From Novosphingobium decolorationis (GTDB lineage Bacteria > Pseudomonadota > Alphaproteobacteria > Sphingomonadales > Sphingomonadaceae), in NCBI RefSeq assembly GCF_018417475.1, contig NZ_CP054856.1:1519001-1583000 (forward strand): DNA of 64,000 nt, given 5' to 3'. A program made the position numbers and the translations under genes. Under the pieces are notes generated by a model. The model saw nothing but the letters and a program-made list of their open reading frames with translations, had not been told where the DNA came from and made no database searches. Below, one piece after another: positions 14,701-23,493 of the stretch. Every line of letters starts with the position of its first letter. The stretch's first letter is position 1.

Positions 14701-16029
14701 TCAGGAACTTGGCGCAAGGGGAAGTCGCACCGTTGCGCGCAAGCCACCTTCGGCGCGGTTGCGCAGGTCGATCGTTCCGTTCTCCATGCGCACCGCGCGC
14801 TGGACGATGGGAAGGCCAAGGCCCATGCCCGCCGTATCGCGTGCACGCGCCGAATCGAGCCGGACGAAGGGCTGCATCGCATCGGCAATGCGCTCTTCCG
14901 GGATGCCCGGACCATCGTCCTCGACGACGATCTCCACCCCGTCCCCGTCCTTGCGCAGGTGCACGCGCACGTTGCCCCCGTAATGCAGCGCGTTCTCGAT
15001 GAGATTGGAAAGCGCGCGCCGGATCTGCACCGGACGAGCCCGCACCACGGCATGGGAGGCCCCCTCGTAGGTCGCATCCGCGCCGTGGTCGGCCTGGGTG
15101 TCGACGAGGGTCTGGGCCATGACGGCGACGTCGATGCGCTCGGTCGGGATCGCCTCACCGCCGGTGTCGACATAGGCCTGGATCGATTCGATGAGCATGC
15201 GCATCTCGTCGATGTCGCGCGACATCCCCTCGCGCATGTCGGGCGCGAGGCGCTCGTCGTCGAGACGCAGGCGCATACGCGCGAGCGGCGTCTTCAGGTC
15301 ATGCCCGATCGCCAGCATCGTCTGCGTGCGATCATTGAGCGACTGATGGATGCGCTCCTGCATGGCGTTCATCGCGCGGATGAGCTGGCGCATCTCGTCC
15401 GGCCCGCGTTCGGGCACGAGGCGCAGCGGTCCTGAACCGAACTCGTGGGTCGCCCCGATCACCGCGCGCAAGGGGCCAAGTGCGGCGCGCAGCAGCACCC
15501 AGGCCAGCAGGATCAGGAGCAGCGTCGGCAGGATCATGCTCGCCAGCCGTCCCGCCGTCAGCTTCCAGGCCGCGTTGGCGTGGGTGTGGAACTTCAGGAC
15601 GCTGCTGTCGGCCAGCAGCATCGAGCCCCCGATATTGCCGCGCCCGGGCACCTCGTCGAGATGGAGCTCGATGTCCGAGCGCACAAGGTCGGGCTCGAAG
15701 GCGACGACCTGCTCGCGCAGCTTGGCCAGCCCCACAGGCCCCCGGTAGCGGCGGCTGGAGGGGATCCATTCGAGCGTGAAGCGCGAGGTGCTGAGCGCCC
15801 TGGTCACCTGCGGGCGCGCCTCGGGCGCCACCCGCTCCACCGCCCGCGAGGCCAGCAGCAGGTTCTCGGCAATGCGTTCGGCATCGTCGCGCCGCAGCTC
15901 GAAGGAATTGGCGCTCTCGAACAGGAGCGTGTTGGCCGCGAAATCGACCAGCGCAACCAGCAGGAGCACGGCCAGCAGGCGCTCGGGCAATCCCAGGCGC
16001 CGGACGAAGGCCAGCCCCCGCTGAAGCAT
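14701..16029 (-). CDS. Sensor histidine kinase
   Basis: The 442-residue kinase has an N-terminal transmembrane helix (residues about 17-35), a periplasmic sensor region of about 130 residues, a second helix (about 162-182), a HAMP-like linker, the H-box IGHDLKTPLARMR with His243, an N-box LSNLIENALHYG and G-boxes EDDGPGIP and GMGLGLPIV. Its ATG overlaps the response regulator stop (TGATG), giving a tight two-gene system. The signal is unknown. The carbonic anhydrase-SulP operon follows directly on the same strand, suggesting a regulatory link. Confidence 0.9.
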   Translation of the reverse strand: MLQRGLAFVRRLGLPERLLAVLLLVALVDFAANTLLFESANSFELRRDDAERIAENLLLASRAVERVAPEARPQVTRALSTSRFTLEWIPSSRRYRGPVGLAKLREQVVAFEPDLVRSDIELHLDEVPGRGNIGGSMLLADSSVLKFHTHANAAWKLTAGRLASMILPTLLLILLAWVLLRAALGPLRAVIGATHEFGSGPLRLVPERGPDEMRQLIRAMNAMQERIHQSLNDRTQTMLAIGHDLKTPLARMRLRLDDERLAPDMREGMSRDIDEMRMLIESIQAYVDTGGEAIPTERIDVAVMAQTLVDTQADHGADATYEGASHAVVRARPVQIRRALSNLIENALHYGGNVRVHLRKDGDGVEIVVEDDGPGIPEERIADAMQPFVRLDSARARDTAGMGLGLPIVQRAVRMENGTIDLRNRAEGGLRATVRLPLAPSS

Positions 16030-16811
16030 CAGAGACGGGTCACTTCGGCCCGGAACATGTAGCCCACGCCGCGCACGGTCACGATCGGCGATTCGCCGCC
16101 CTCGGCCTGGAGCTTGCGGCGCAGGCGGCTGACCAGCACGTCGATGCTGCGATCCGAACTGTCACCGATGCGCGAGCGCGAGAGTTCCATCAGCCGCTCC
16201 CGGCCGAGCACGCGCTGGGGATAGCCCAGGAACGTGGAGAGCAGGTCGAACTCCGCGCCGGTCAGGTCGACGATGGCGCCATCGGGCGAGCGCAGTTCGC
16301 GCCGGGCCTGCGACAGCTGCCAGCCATCGAAGGTGATGGTGTCGGCCGAACGGGTATCGCCCCCGAAATCGGCGACGCTTTCGCCCACGGTGTTGCCCCG
16401 GCGCAGGACCGCGCTGACGCGGGCGGCCAGCTCGCGCGTGCTGAAGGGCTTGGCAAGGTAGTCGTCGGCGCCCAGCTCAAGGCCAAGCACCCGGTCCTCC
16501 TCGCTGCCGCGCGCGCTGATGAAGATGATGGGAATGTCGCTCTCGCGGCGCAGGCGGCGGAACAGGTCGAAGCCGCTGGTGCCCGGCAGCATGATGTCGA
16601 GCACGACAAGGCTGACCGGGGATTCGCGCAAGGTCACCCACATCTCCGCGCCGGTGGCCGCGGTGAGCACGTTGAAGCCGCTCTGGCGCAGCGCGCGGGC
16701 GGTCAGCGTGCGCAGCGCGCCGTCGTCCTCGACCAGGAGAACGGTGGCGGGGCCGGACTGCGGCGGGCTGGAAAAGGTATTGGTGGAGGACACGTTCATC
16801 GGCTCAAGCAT
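16029..16811 (-). CDS. OmpR-family response regulator
   Basis: The 260-residue protein has a receiver domain with acidic pocket E28-D29, phosphoacceptor Asp72 (LVVLDIMLPG) and the lysine of YLAKPF. A winged-helix DNA-binding domain follows (residues about 160-258, ending VRGVGYMFRAE). An atypical 20-residue Ser/Thr/Pro-rich N-terminal extension precedes the receiver. The ATG at 16811 has GAGAAG upstream; the ATG at 16799 is an alternative. It is co-transcribed with the following sensor kinase. The long leader (16812-17269, shared with trmL) has no gene. Confidence 0.9.
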   Translation of the reverse strand: MLEPMNVSSTNTFSSPPQSGPATVLLVEDDGALRTLTARALRQSGFNVLTAATGAEMWVTLRESPVSLVVLDIMLPGTSGFDLFRRLRRESDIPIIFISARGSEEDRVLGLELGADDYLAKPFSTRELAARVSAVLRRGNTVGESVADFGGDTRSADTITFDGWQLSQARRELRSPDGAIVDLTGAEFDLLSTFLGYPQRVLGRERLMELSRSRIGDSSDRSIDVLVSRLRRKLQAEGGESPIVTVRGVGYMFRAEVTRL

Positions 16812-17155
16812 CTGGTTCTTCTCTGGCTATACCCCCACCCGATTCCGGACGCAAACGGGATGAGAGGAGTAAAGGACGGGAGGAAAACGAAATTCCCCGG
16901 GAGAGGCTCCCGGGTCCGCATCCGACGAAGGAAAACGGCCACCTTTCGTCAGGATAGCCGTCCCCGCGCGAGAGGATTTCACTCGGGCAGGCCAGCCACG
17001 CGCGGCTCCGGGCGTCCTCCCCGGCCCCGACGTCGCGGCCCTGTCCGGCCCCTTTCCCCGGCAGCCGAAGCTGCCCCAGAGGCATGGAACGCGTGCCCCT
17101 CTTCGCAATGGGCAGGCGCATTTCTGGACACGTGCAGTGTCGATCCACCGTCCGA

Positions 17156-17176
17156 AATGTAACGAAGTGTTGCTGA
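17156..17176 (-). promoter_or_regulatory. Shared 21-nt motif, copy 2 (between RR and trmL)
   Basis: This matches copy 1 (14639-14659) at 20 of 21 positions (core TGTAACGAAGT) in the same orientation relative to the minus-strand operon. It lies 345 bp before the response regulator start and 94 bp before trmL, so which gene it serves is uncertain. Confidence 0.5.
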
Positions 17177-17269
17177 ATACCGAAAAAGAGATGTTCCGAC
17201 CCATAACGGCGTCCGTTTCCCGTGGCCGCAAGGACTTGCCAGCCGCCTCGAGGCCCGCCAAGCGGAGCC

Positions 17270-17722
17270 ATGCGCATTGCTCTCTACGAACCCGAGATTG
17301 CCGGCAACGTCGGCGCCATCCTGCGCCTGGGCGCGTGCCTGGGGACAGCCATCGACCTCATCGAGCCCATGGGCTTTGCCTGGGACGACCGACGGGTCCG
17401 CCGCGCGGCGATGGACTACATCGACCATGTCGACTTCACCCGTCACGCCGACTTCGCCGCCTTCCAGGGCGCGCATGCTGGGCAGCGACGCGTGCTCTTC
17501 ACCACCAAGGCGACGATGTCCGCCTATGCCTTCGACTACCGCGCGGACGACATCCTGCTGTTCGGCAAGGAAAGCGCAGGGGTACCCGACACGATTGCGC
17601 AGGTGTGCGATGCCCAGGTGCGCATTCCCCTGCGTGCCCAAGTGCGCTCGCTCAACCTGGCGACTGCGGCCGCGCTGGCGCTGGGCGAAGCGCTGCGCCA
17701 GACAGGCGCCCTGCCCGGCTGA
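17270..17722 (+). CDS. trmL: tRNA (cytidine(34)-2'-O)-methyltransferase
   Basis: TrmL is a SPOUT-class enzyme that 2'-O-methylates the wobble base of leucine tRNAs. The 150-residue product has the expected N-terminus (MRIALYEPEIAGNVGAILRL), the LLFGKESAGVP knot motif near residue 98 and IPLRAQVRSLNLATAAAL near residue 122. Length matches the single-domain family (about 150-160). The ATG at 17270 has a GGAG element; an upstream in-frame start would add 16 non-conserved residues. It converges on the diguanylate cyclase gene with 6 bp between stops. Confidence 0.93.
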   Translation: MRIALYEPEIAGNVGAILRLGACLGTAIDLIEPMGFAWDDRRVRRAAMDYIDHVDFTRHADFAAFQGAHAGQRRVLFTTKATMSAYAFDYRADDILLFGKESAGVPDTIAQVCDAQVRIPLRAQVRSLNLATAAALALGEALRQTGALPG

Positions 17723-17728
17723 GACGCC

Positions 17729-19567
17729 TCAGCGCACCGCGCTGGCCTCGGCTTCCTCACCCTCGCCGTCTCCCGGACTATCCCCGTCCATGGCCGCGGC
17801 GACCCGGTTGCGCCCTTCGCGCTTGGCCCGGTAGAGCGCTGCGTCCGCGTCGCGGTAGAAATCGCGAAAGGTCGGCAGGGGCGCGAAGGTCCCCTCGAGC
17901 GTCCGGTCCTTCTGCTCCGACACGCCGGCAAGGCCGATCGACACGGTCACCTTGCTTCCCGCCAGCACGCCGGTGTGCTCAATGCCCTCGACCGCGCGCC
18001 GCACACTGTCGGCAAAACGGCGCAGCGCAAAGCCCGACATGCCCGCCACGGCCATCGCGAATTCCTCGCCGCCCAGACGCGCGACGCGGCAGAAAGGTCC
18101 CTCGCGCGCGCCCAGAACCTGCGCAATGGCAACCAGCACGTCATCGCCGATGTCGTGCCCATAGGTGTCGTTGACCAGCTTGAAACGGTCGACATCGAAG
18201 AGCAGCAGCGCAAAGGAAGCCCCCTCCCGGTCCGCCGCCTCGAGCATGGGCGCGATGGCCTCCATGAAGCCGCGGCGGTTGCGCAGGCCCGTCAGCGGGT
18301 CGAGGCGCGCCTGGGCCTGGGCCTGGGCCTCGCTGCGCAGCGCCAGATCGCGCTCGATACGCACCTGCCCACTGGCCCGCGAGATCGCGACCGCCAGCAG
18401 GATGGTCTGCCAGGCCGCCGCGCACAGCACCAGGATCTGCGAGCCCGCGCCATAGAACCAGACGTCGATGTCGGCGAACTCGATGAGCCCGAGCGTCGCC
18501 ATCGGCAGCGCCCAGGCCGCGGTGTAGAGCCGCGCCTTGCGGCTGCCCCGCCGCCAGGCGAGCGCAAGGCACAGCGCCACCAGCAGCAAGTCGAGGAGAA
18601 CCGCCACGCCCAGCAGGTTGGAGATCGTCGCGATCGGCCCCGTGCGCAGCAGCCCCAGGGGAATGCCGACAAGCGCGATCAGCCCTGCCAGGAGCAGTAC
18701 GGCCCGGCGCAAGCCCCGGGGCAGCTTGCCCTCTTCCAGCGCCGTGACCGCGCTCAGGGTTGCCAGCGCCACGGCGAAACAGGACAGCATGGTGCACACC
18801 TGCGCCGCCGGAGCCCCGGCCATTCCCGGCCAGATGAACAGCGCCAGCTGCGACCACAGGGCACCCCAGACGAACATCACGCCCGCCCAGCCACTCTGCC
18901 ACAGCGCGAACTGGCGGTGCGCGGTCAGCGCCAGCGTCAAGTTGTAGATTGCCCCCACCGCGAGCAGGACCAACGCGCCCCCCACTGCAACGGCGAGCGC
19001 CGTCGCCTGCCAGTTCAGATCCTCGACATCGACCAGCCGCAGCCGCAGCAGGCGGGCGCTGGCGAGCCGATCGAAACGCACCACGATATCGGCAAGCGGC
19101 TGGTCGCGCACCGGCGGCTCGAAGGCGATCTGCCCCCCGGCGCGCCAGTGCCCACCAAAGTCACCCTGCACCACCGACTGGCGCCGGACTTCGCCATCGG
19201 CGTAGCGGAAATAGACCTCGAGGCGATCGAAACGCGAGGTTCCCACCATCAGCACCGGGCCGCCCTCAGCGGCATGGTTGGCGCGGTCCCACTGGGCCAG
19301 GCCGATGCGGTACCACAGGCTGGAACGCTGGTAACGGCTGCGCTCGGGCGCCCCGTCCGCACAGGTGAAGTGCGGGAAACCCGCTTCCGGCGCCCCGGGA
19401 TGGGCCAGAGGCGTCACGGCATGGCACGTCGGGGCGAGTACATGTGACGTCGCGGCCGAAGCGGTGACCGGAAGCGCGAAGATGAGAAGGACAAGCAACA
19501 GCAGCAGTCCAGAAACATGCGTAGTTCTTTCAAAACGACGCAAAAAAGACATGCTGAGGCGAATCAT
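17729..19567 (-). CDS. Membrane-bound diguanylate cyclase (7TM plus GGDEF)
   Basis: The 612-residue protein has a signal peptide (residues about 20-40), a periplasmic 7TMR-DISM-like sensor region (about 55-190), seven membrane helices (about 190-400), a short coiled linker and a GGDEF domain (about 420-590). The active motif RLGGEEF is intact, and DVDRFKLVNDTYGHDIGDD is present, so c-di-GMP synthesis is expected. The inhibitory RxxD site upstream of GGEEF reads RVAR and is missing its Asp, so product inhibition through that site is unlikely. The cellulose synthase encoded 10 kb away has a c-di-GMP-binding PilZ domain. A link is possible but not shown. Confidence 0.9.
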   Translation of the reverse strand: MIRLSMSFLRRFERTTHVSGLLLLLVLLIFALPVTASAATSHVLAPTCHAVTPLAHPGAPEAGFPHFTCADGAPERSRYQRSSLWYRIGLAQWDRANHAAEGGPVLMVGTSRFDRLEVYFRYADGEVRRQSVVQGDFGGHWRAGGQIAFEPPVRDQPLADIVVRFDRLASARLLRLRLVDVEDLNWQATALAVAVGGALVLLAVGAIYNLTLALTAHRQFALWQSGWAGVMFVWGALWSQLALFIWPGMAGAPAAQVCTMLSCFAVALATLSAVTALEEGKLPRGLRRAVLLLAGLIALVGIPLGLLRTGPIATISNLLGVAVLLDLLLVALCLALAWRRGSRKARLYTAAWALPMATLGLIEFADIDVWFYGAGSQILVLCAAAWQTILLAVAISRASGQVRIERDLALRSEAQAQAQARLDPLTGLRNRRGFMEAIAPMLEAADREGASFALLLFDVDRFKLVNDTYGHDIGDDVLVAIAQVLGAREGPFCRVARLGGEEFAMAVAGMSGFALRRFADSVRRAVEGIEHTGVLAGSKVTVSIGLAGVSEQKDRTLEGTFAPLPTFRDFYRDADAALYRAKREGRNRVAAAMDGDSPGDGEGEEAEASAVR

Positions 19568-19783
19568 TGCGCATCCACTAATGCGATACTTTTACCTACG
19601 AAAGTCTTACCTGCACGGTTCTTGAGAGAACGTGGCGCGCAACAGCCCGCCTTACCCCTGCCTCGCCCCACCCCCGCACACGCTGAATTCAGTCGGCATT
19701 CAGTCCCGCCCCGCTAGCCCCAGCGGCATCACGGCCCGCCGAACCCGCCGTATTTGGCCGGCACAGGAAGGGAGCTGAATTTG

Positions 19784-20278
19784 ATGAAATCTGCGTTTCG
19801 AAACATTGGCTTGAAGCTGGGAATTGGCGCCGCGGCGGCGGCCGGTGCCCTGCTCGCCGCCACCCCGGCCATGGCCCGCGACCGGTACCGCGACGGCGGC
19901 AACGACGCCGCCATTGCCATCGGAGCGGGCGTACTGGGGCTTGCCGTGGGTGCGGCCCTCGCGGACCGCGACGACCGCTATTACTATGATCGTGACTGGT
20001 ACCCCTCGCGCCGCTACGTCACCGTTCGCGGACGCCCCGGCTACTATTACTACTACGCCGACCGCCCCAACCGGTATTACCGCGACCGCTATTACAGCCG
20101 ATACTACGCGCCTTATTACCGCAGCCATCGCCGTGACTGGCGTGCGCCCCGTCACCATGCCCGCCGCGACTGGCGCCGGGGTGGGCGCGACTGGCGTGGC
20201 GGTCGGCACTATTCGCGCCGTCATGGACGGCACCACGATCGCGGCCGGCACGGCCATCACCGGCGCGGCCGGCGCTGA
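19784..20278 (+). CDS. Secreted Tyr/Arg/His-rich low-complexity protein
   Basis: The 164-residue protein starts at MKSAFRNIG (ATG 19784, preceded by AAGGGAG). It has a signal peptide ending near AMA/RDR and a short hydrophobic glycine-rich helix (about 48-66) that resembles a glycine-zipper segment. The rest is dense in Tyr, Arg and His (runs such as YYYYYADRPNRYYRDRYY). Short periplasmic or outer-membrane proteins of this type are common in sphingomonads but have no assigned function. The His-rich basic tail could bind metal or polyanions. It lies divergent to the diguanylate cyclase and 120 bp before a glycosyltransferase. Confidence 0.7.
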   Translation: MKSAFRNIGLKLGIGAAAAAGALLAATPAMARDRYRDGGNDAAIAIGAGVLGLAVGAALADRDDRYYYDRDWYPSRRYVTVRGRPGYYYYYADRPNRYYRDRYYSRYYAPYYRSHRRDWRAPRHHARRDWRRGGRDWRGGRHYSRRHGRHHDRGRHGHHRRGRR

Positions 20279-20400
20279 GCCTGGCAGGCGGCGGGCGCGG
20301 TTGCCACGCCTCGAGATGAGAGGGCGGCAACCGCGTACGCGCGCAAAGCGCGCCGCAGCCCCTCGCCAAGTCCGCCTGCGGGCGCTATGGGCCGCCCACC

Positions 20401-21552
20401 ATGGATATTTCCGACCTTCGCATCGCCCTGTTCTCGGGCAACTACAATTACGTTCGTGATGGCGCCAACCAGGCGCTCAACCGCCTCGTCGACTACCTGC
20501 TCCGCCAGGGTGCGAAGGTACGTGTCTATGCCCCCGTCGTGGAGGAGCCCGCCTTCCCGGCGACCGGCGACCTTGTCGGCGTGGGCGCCCTGCCGATCCC
20601 GGGCCGCGCCGAATACCGCGTGCCGCTCGCCATTGCCGGCAAGGCGCGCCGCGATCTCAAGGCCTTCGCCCCCAACGTGGTGCATGTCTCCTCCCCCGAC
20701 CCGGTCGGCCACCGGGCCGTGACCTGGGCGCGCAAGCGCGACCTGCCCGTGCTGGCCTCGGTGCACACCCGGTTCGAGACGTACCTGCGCTATTACAACA
20801 TGGCCTGGGGCGAGCCGGTGATCGAGGCGATCCTGCGCCGCTTCTACCGCCGCTGCGACGCGCTGGTGGCCCCGTCCGAATCGATGGCCCAGCTCCTGCG
20901 CGAACAGCGCATGAACTACGACGTCACGATCTGGTCGCGCGGAGTCGATCGCACGACCTTCAACCCCGAACGCCGCGACATGGAATGGCGCCGCAGCCTG
21001 GGCATCGCCGACCACGAGGTCGCGATCGGCTTCCTGGGCCGCCTCGTCATGGAAAAGGGGCTCGACGTCTACGCCGACACCCTCGACGACCTGCGCCGCC
21101 GGGGCGTCCCCTTCAAGGTCATCGTCATCGGCGAGGGGCCCGCGCGCGAATGGTTCGAAAGCCGCCTGCCGGACGGCGCCTTCGTCGGCTTCCAGCAGGG
21201 CGCGGACCTTGGCCGCGCGGTGGCCTCGATGGACGTCCTGTTCAACCCGTCTGTCACCGAGACTTTCGGCAACGTCACGCTCGAGGTCATGGCCTGCGGC
21301 CTGCCCGTCGTCGCAGCGGCCGCTACCGGCAGCCAGAGCCTGGTCGCCGACGGGATCTCGGGACGGCTGGTGCCGCCGGGCGCGGTCAGCCAGTTCTCCG
21401 AGGCCATTCGCGCCTACATCGAGGACCCGGCCCTGCGCCGCGCCCACGGCCAGGCCGGGGCCCTGCGCGCCAACGATTTCGACTGGGACAAGATCAACCA
21501 GGCCGTCGCCGACACCTACCTGCGCCTCATCCGCCAGCGCGCGAGGGGCTAG
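20401..21552 (+). CDS. Glycosyltransferase family 4 protein
   Basis: This is a 383-residue GT-B fold enzyme. The N-terminal acceptor domain begins LRIALFSGNYNYVRDGANQAL. The C-terminal donor domain has the family signature GRLVMEKGLDVYADTL near residue 213 and the E-x7-E motif in SVTETFGNVTLEVMACGLPVV near residue 283. The overall pattern resembles the SqdX/MgtA subgroup that transfers sugars from nucleotide donors to lipid or glycan acceptors. Donor and acceptor cannot be told. No strong ribosome-binding site is seen before the ATG at 20401. Confidence 0.85.
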   Translation: MDISDLRIALFSGNYNYVRDGANQALNRLVDYLLRQGAKVRVYAPVVEEPAFPATGDLVGVGALPIPGRAEYRVPLAIAGKARRDLKAFAPNVVHVSSPDPVGHRAVTWARKRDLPVLASVHTRFETYLRYYNMAWGEPVIEAILRRFYRRCDALVAPSESMAQLLREQRMNYDVTIWSRGVDRTTFNPERRDMEWRRSLGIADHEVAIGFLGRLVMEKGLDVYADTLDDLRRRGVPFKVIVIGEGPAREWFESRLPDGAFVGFQQGADLGRAVASMDVLFNPSVTETFGNVTLEVMACGLPVVAAAATGSQSLVADGISGRLVPPGAVSQFSEAIRAYIEDPALRRAHGQAGALRANDFDWDKINQAVADTYLRLIRQRARG

Positions 21553-21573
21553 GGCACGGGGGCGTGGCCTGTA

Positions 21574-22002
21574 TCAGCGCAGCACCCCCGCCCGCAGCAT
21601 CCGCAGCGAGAAGACCAGCAGGGCAAGCGCGATCAGCCAGATCGCGCCGCTGATCGCGACGTCCGCGCTGCTGCTCGCGGGTGCCTCGGCATCGCTCCAC
21701 TGGGTGACACTTGTCACCGCAAGGCCCAGGAGCGAGACCCCGAAGGCCGACGCGGCCAGCCGCGCCCGGCGCAGGAGCAGCAGCGCCCCCGCCAGCCCGC
21801 CGCCCACGCCCAGCGCCCAGAACCCCACCAGCCACAACGGCAAGGTGTCGAGGTAGGCCACATATTCGCGCGGGAACGCGGACAGGTACCCCGCGTTGCG
21901 GGTGACCGTCATGAGATAGTCCAAACAGCCAAAGCCGTTCCAGATGACGGCGACGACCGCCACGGTCCAATACCAGGCCGGAACCCGTGCCTTATTCACC
22001 AT
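21574..22002 (-). CDS. Four-helix integral membrane protein of unknown function
   Basis: The 142-residue protein from the ATG at 22002 (MVNKARVPAWYW) has four hydrophobic segments. YLMTVTRNAGYLSAFP between helices 1 and 2 recalls small sphingomonad membrane proteins annotated only as hypothetical or as sugar transporters. An in-frame upstream start at 22071 adds 23 unlikely residues. It converges on the GT4 gene and diverges from rarA. Confidence 0.65.
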   Translation of the reverse strand: MVNKARVPAWYWTVAVVAVIWNGFGCLDYLMTVTRNAGYLSAFPREYVAYLDTLPLWLVGFWALGVGGGLAGALLLLRRARLAASAFGVSLLGLAVTSVTQWSDAEAPASSSADVAISGAIWLIALALLVFSLRMLRAGVLR

Positions 22003-22165
22003 ACGCACCTCGCTCGCGGCCCTGACTTGCGCAGTTGTCCAAATTTTGCCGCAGCCGCCCCGTCTTGGCAACCCGCGGCGCGCTCACGCACTTTTTCGGG
22101 GTAAGGCGCTGTTTCGCCGCGCCGGGACCGATGCAATCGCGCGCGCAACGCGCTAGGGAACCGCC

Positions 22166-23488
22166 ATGGCTGACCTGTTCGGAGATGATCTGCCCCCGCC
22201 CGAGAGCGAGGAACCGCTGGCCGAGGACGCCCCGCTGGCCGACCGCCTGCGCCCACGCACGCTGGACGACGTGGTGGGCCAGGAGCACCTGACCGGGCCC
22301 GAAGGCGCGATCGGGCGCATGGTGGCCGCGGGCAAGCTCTCCTCGATGATCCTGTGGGGCCCGCCCGGCACCGGCAAGACCAGCACCTCGCGCCTCTTGG
22401 CCAAGGCGGTGGGCATGCGCTTCGCCGCAGTCTCGGCCGTGTTCTCGGGCGTCGCGGACTTGCGCAAGGCCTTTGCCGAAGCGGAAACGGCAGCCAGGGC
22501 GGGCCAGCGCACGCTGCTTTTCGTGGATGAGATCCACCGCTTCAACCGCGCCCAGCAGGACGGCTTCCTGCCTTTTGTCGAACGCGGCACGGTCACGCTG
22601 GTGGGCGCGACCACCGAGAACCCCAGTTTCGCCCTCAACGCAGCGCTTCTCAGCCGCGCGCAGGTGCTCGTCCTCAACCGTCTCGACGAGATGGCGCTCT
22701 CCATGCTGCTCGCCAAGGCCGAAGCGCTGGAAGGCCCCCTCCCCCTCACCGACGAGGCGCGCGCGGCCCTTATCGCCACGGCCGATGGCGACGGGCGTTT
22801 CCTGCTCAACCAGGCCGAAACGCTCTACGCCGCGCACATCGAGGAACCGCTGGGCCCGGGCCCGCTCGGCAAGTTCCTGCAGCGGCGCATGGCGGTCTAC
22901 GACAAGGACCGCGACGGGCACTACAACCTCATCTCGGCCTTTCACAAGTCGGTGCGCGGTTCCGACCCGCAGGCCGCGCTCTACTACATGGCGCGCATGC
23001 TGGTAGCGGGCGAGGAGCCGCTCTACATCCTGCGCCGCCTCGCCGCGATCGCGAGCGAGGACATCGGCCTCGCCGATCCGCAGGCGATGGTCCAGGTCAT
23101 GGCCGCCAAGCAGTCCTTCGAGTTTCTCGGCTCGCCCGAAGGCGAACTCCCGCTCGCCCAGGCGGTGATCTATTGCGCCAGCGCGCCCAAGTCGAACGCG
23201 GCCTGCCTGGCCAAGGGCATCGCCATGGAGGTCGCGCGCGAGACCGGATCGGTGGCCCCGCCCATGAATATCCTGAACGCGCCAACCAAGATGATGAAGG
23301 ACATGGGCTACGGCGCGGCCTACCATTACGACCACGACCAGCCCGATGCCTTTTCGGGCGACAACTACTGGCCCGACGGCGTGCCCGCGCAGGAGTTCTA
23401 CAAACCCAACGAACGCGGCTTCGAGCGCGAACTGAAGAAGCGCCTCGAATGGTGGCAGAAGAAGCGCGTCGAGCGGCGCGGCGGCTGA
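22166..23488 (+). CDS. rarA: Replication-associated recombination protein A (RarA/MgsA AAA+ ATPase)
   Basis: RarA is a clamp-loader-like ATPase acting at stalled replication forks. The 440-residue product has Walker A GPPGTGKT near residue 66, Walker B LLFVDEIHRF near residue 113, sensor GATTENPSF near residue 150 and the C-terminal tetramerisation region with EDIGLADPQA and GYGAAYHYDHDQPDAFSG. The length matches the family. The ATG at 22166 is followed by MADLFGDD, typical of alphaproteobacterial members. The DUF429-like gene follows 5 bp later. Confidence 0.95.
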   Translation: MADLFGDDLPPPESEEPLAEDAPLADRLRPRTLDDVVGQEHLTGPEGAIGRMVAAGKLSSMILWGPPGTGKTSTSRLLAKAVGMRFAAVSAVFSGVADLRKAFAEAETAARAGQRTLLFVDEIHRFNRAQQDGFLPFVERGTVTLVGATTENPSFALNAALLSRAQVLVLNRLDEMALSMLLAKAEALEGPLPLTDEARAALIATADGDGRFLLNQAETLYAAHIEEPLGPGPLGKFLQRRMAVYDKDRDGHYNLISAFHKSVRGSDPQAALYYMARMLVAGEEPLYILRRLAAIASEDIGLADPQAMVQVMAAKQSFEFLGSPEGELPLAQAVIYCASAPKSNAACLAKGIAMEVARETGSVAPPMNILNAPTKMMKDMGYGAAYHYDHDQPDAFSGDNYWPDGVPAQEFYKPNERGFERELKKRLEWWQKKRVERRGG

Positions 23489-23493
23489 TCGCG

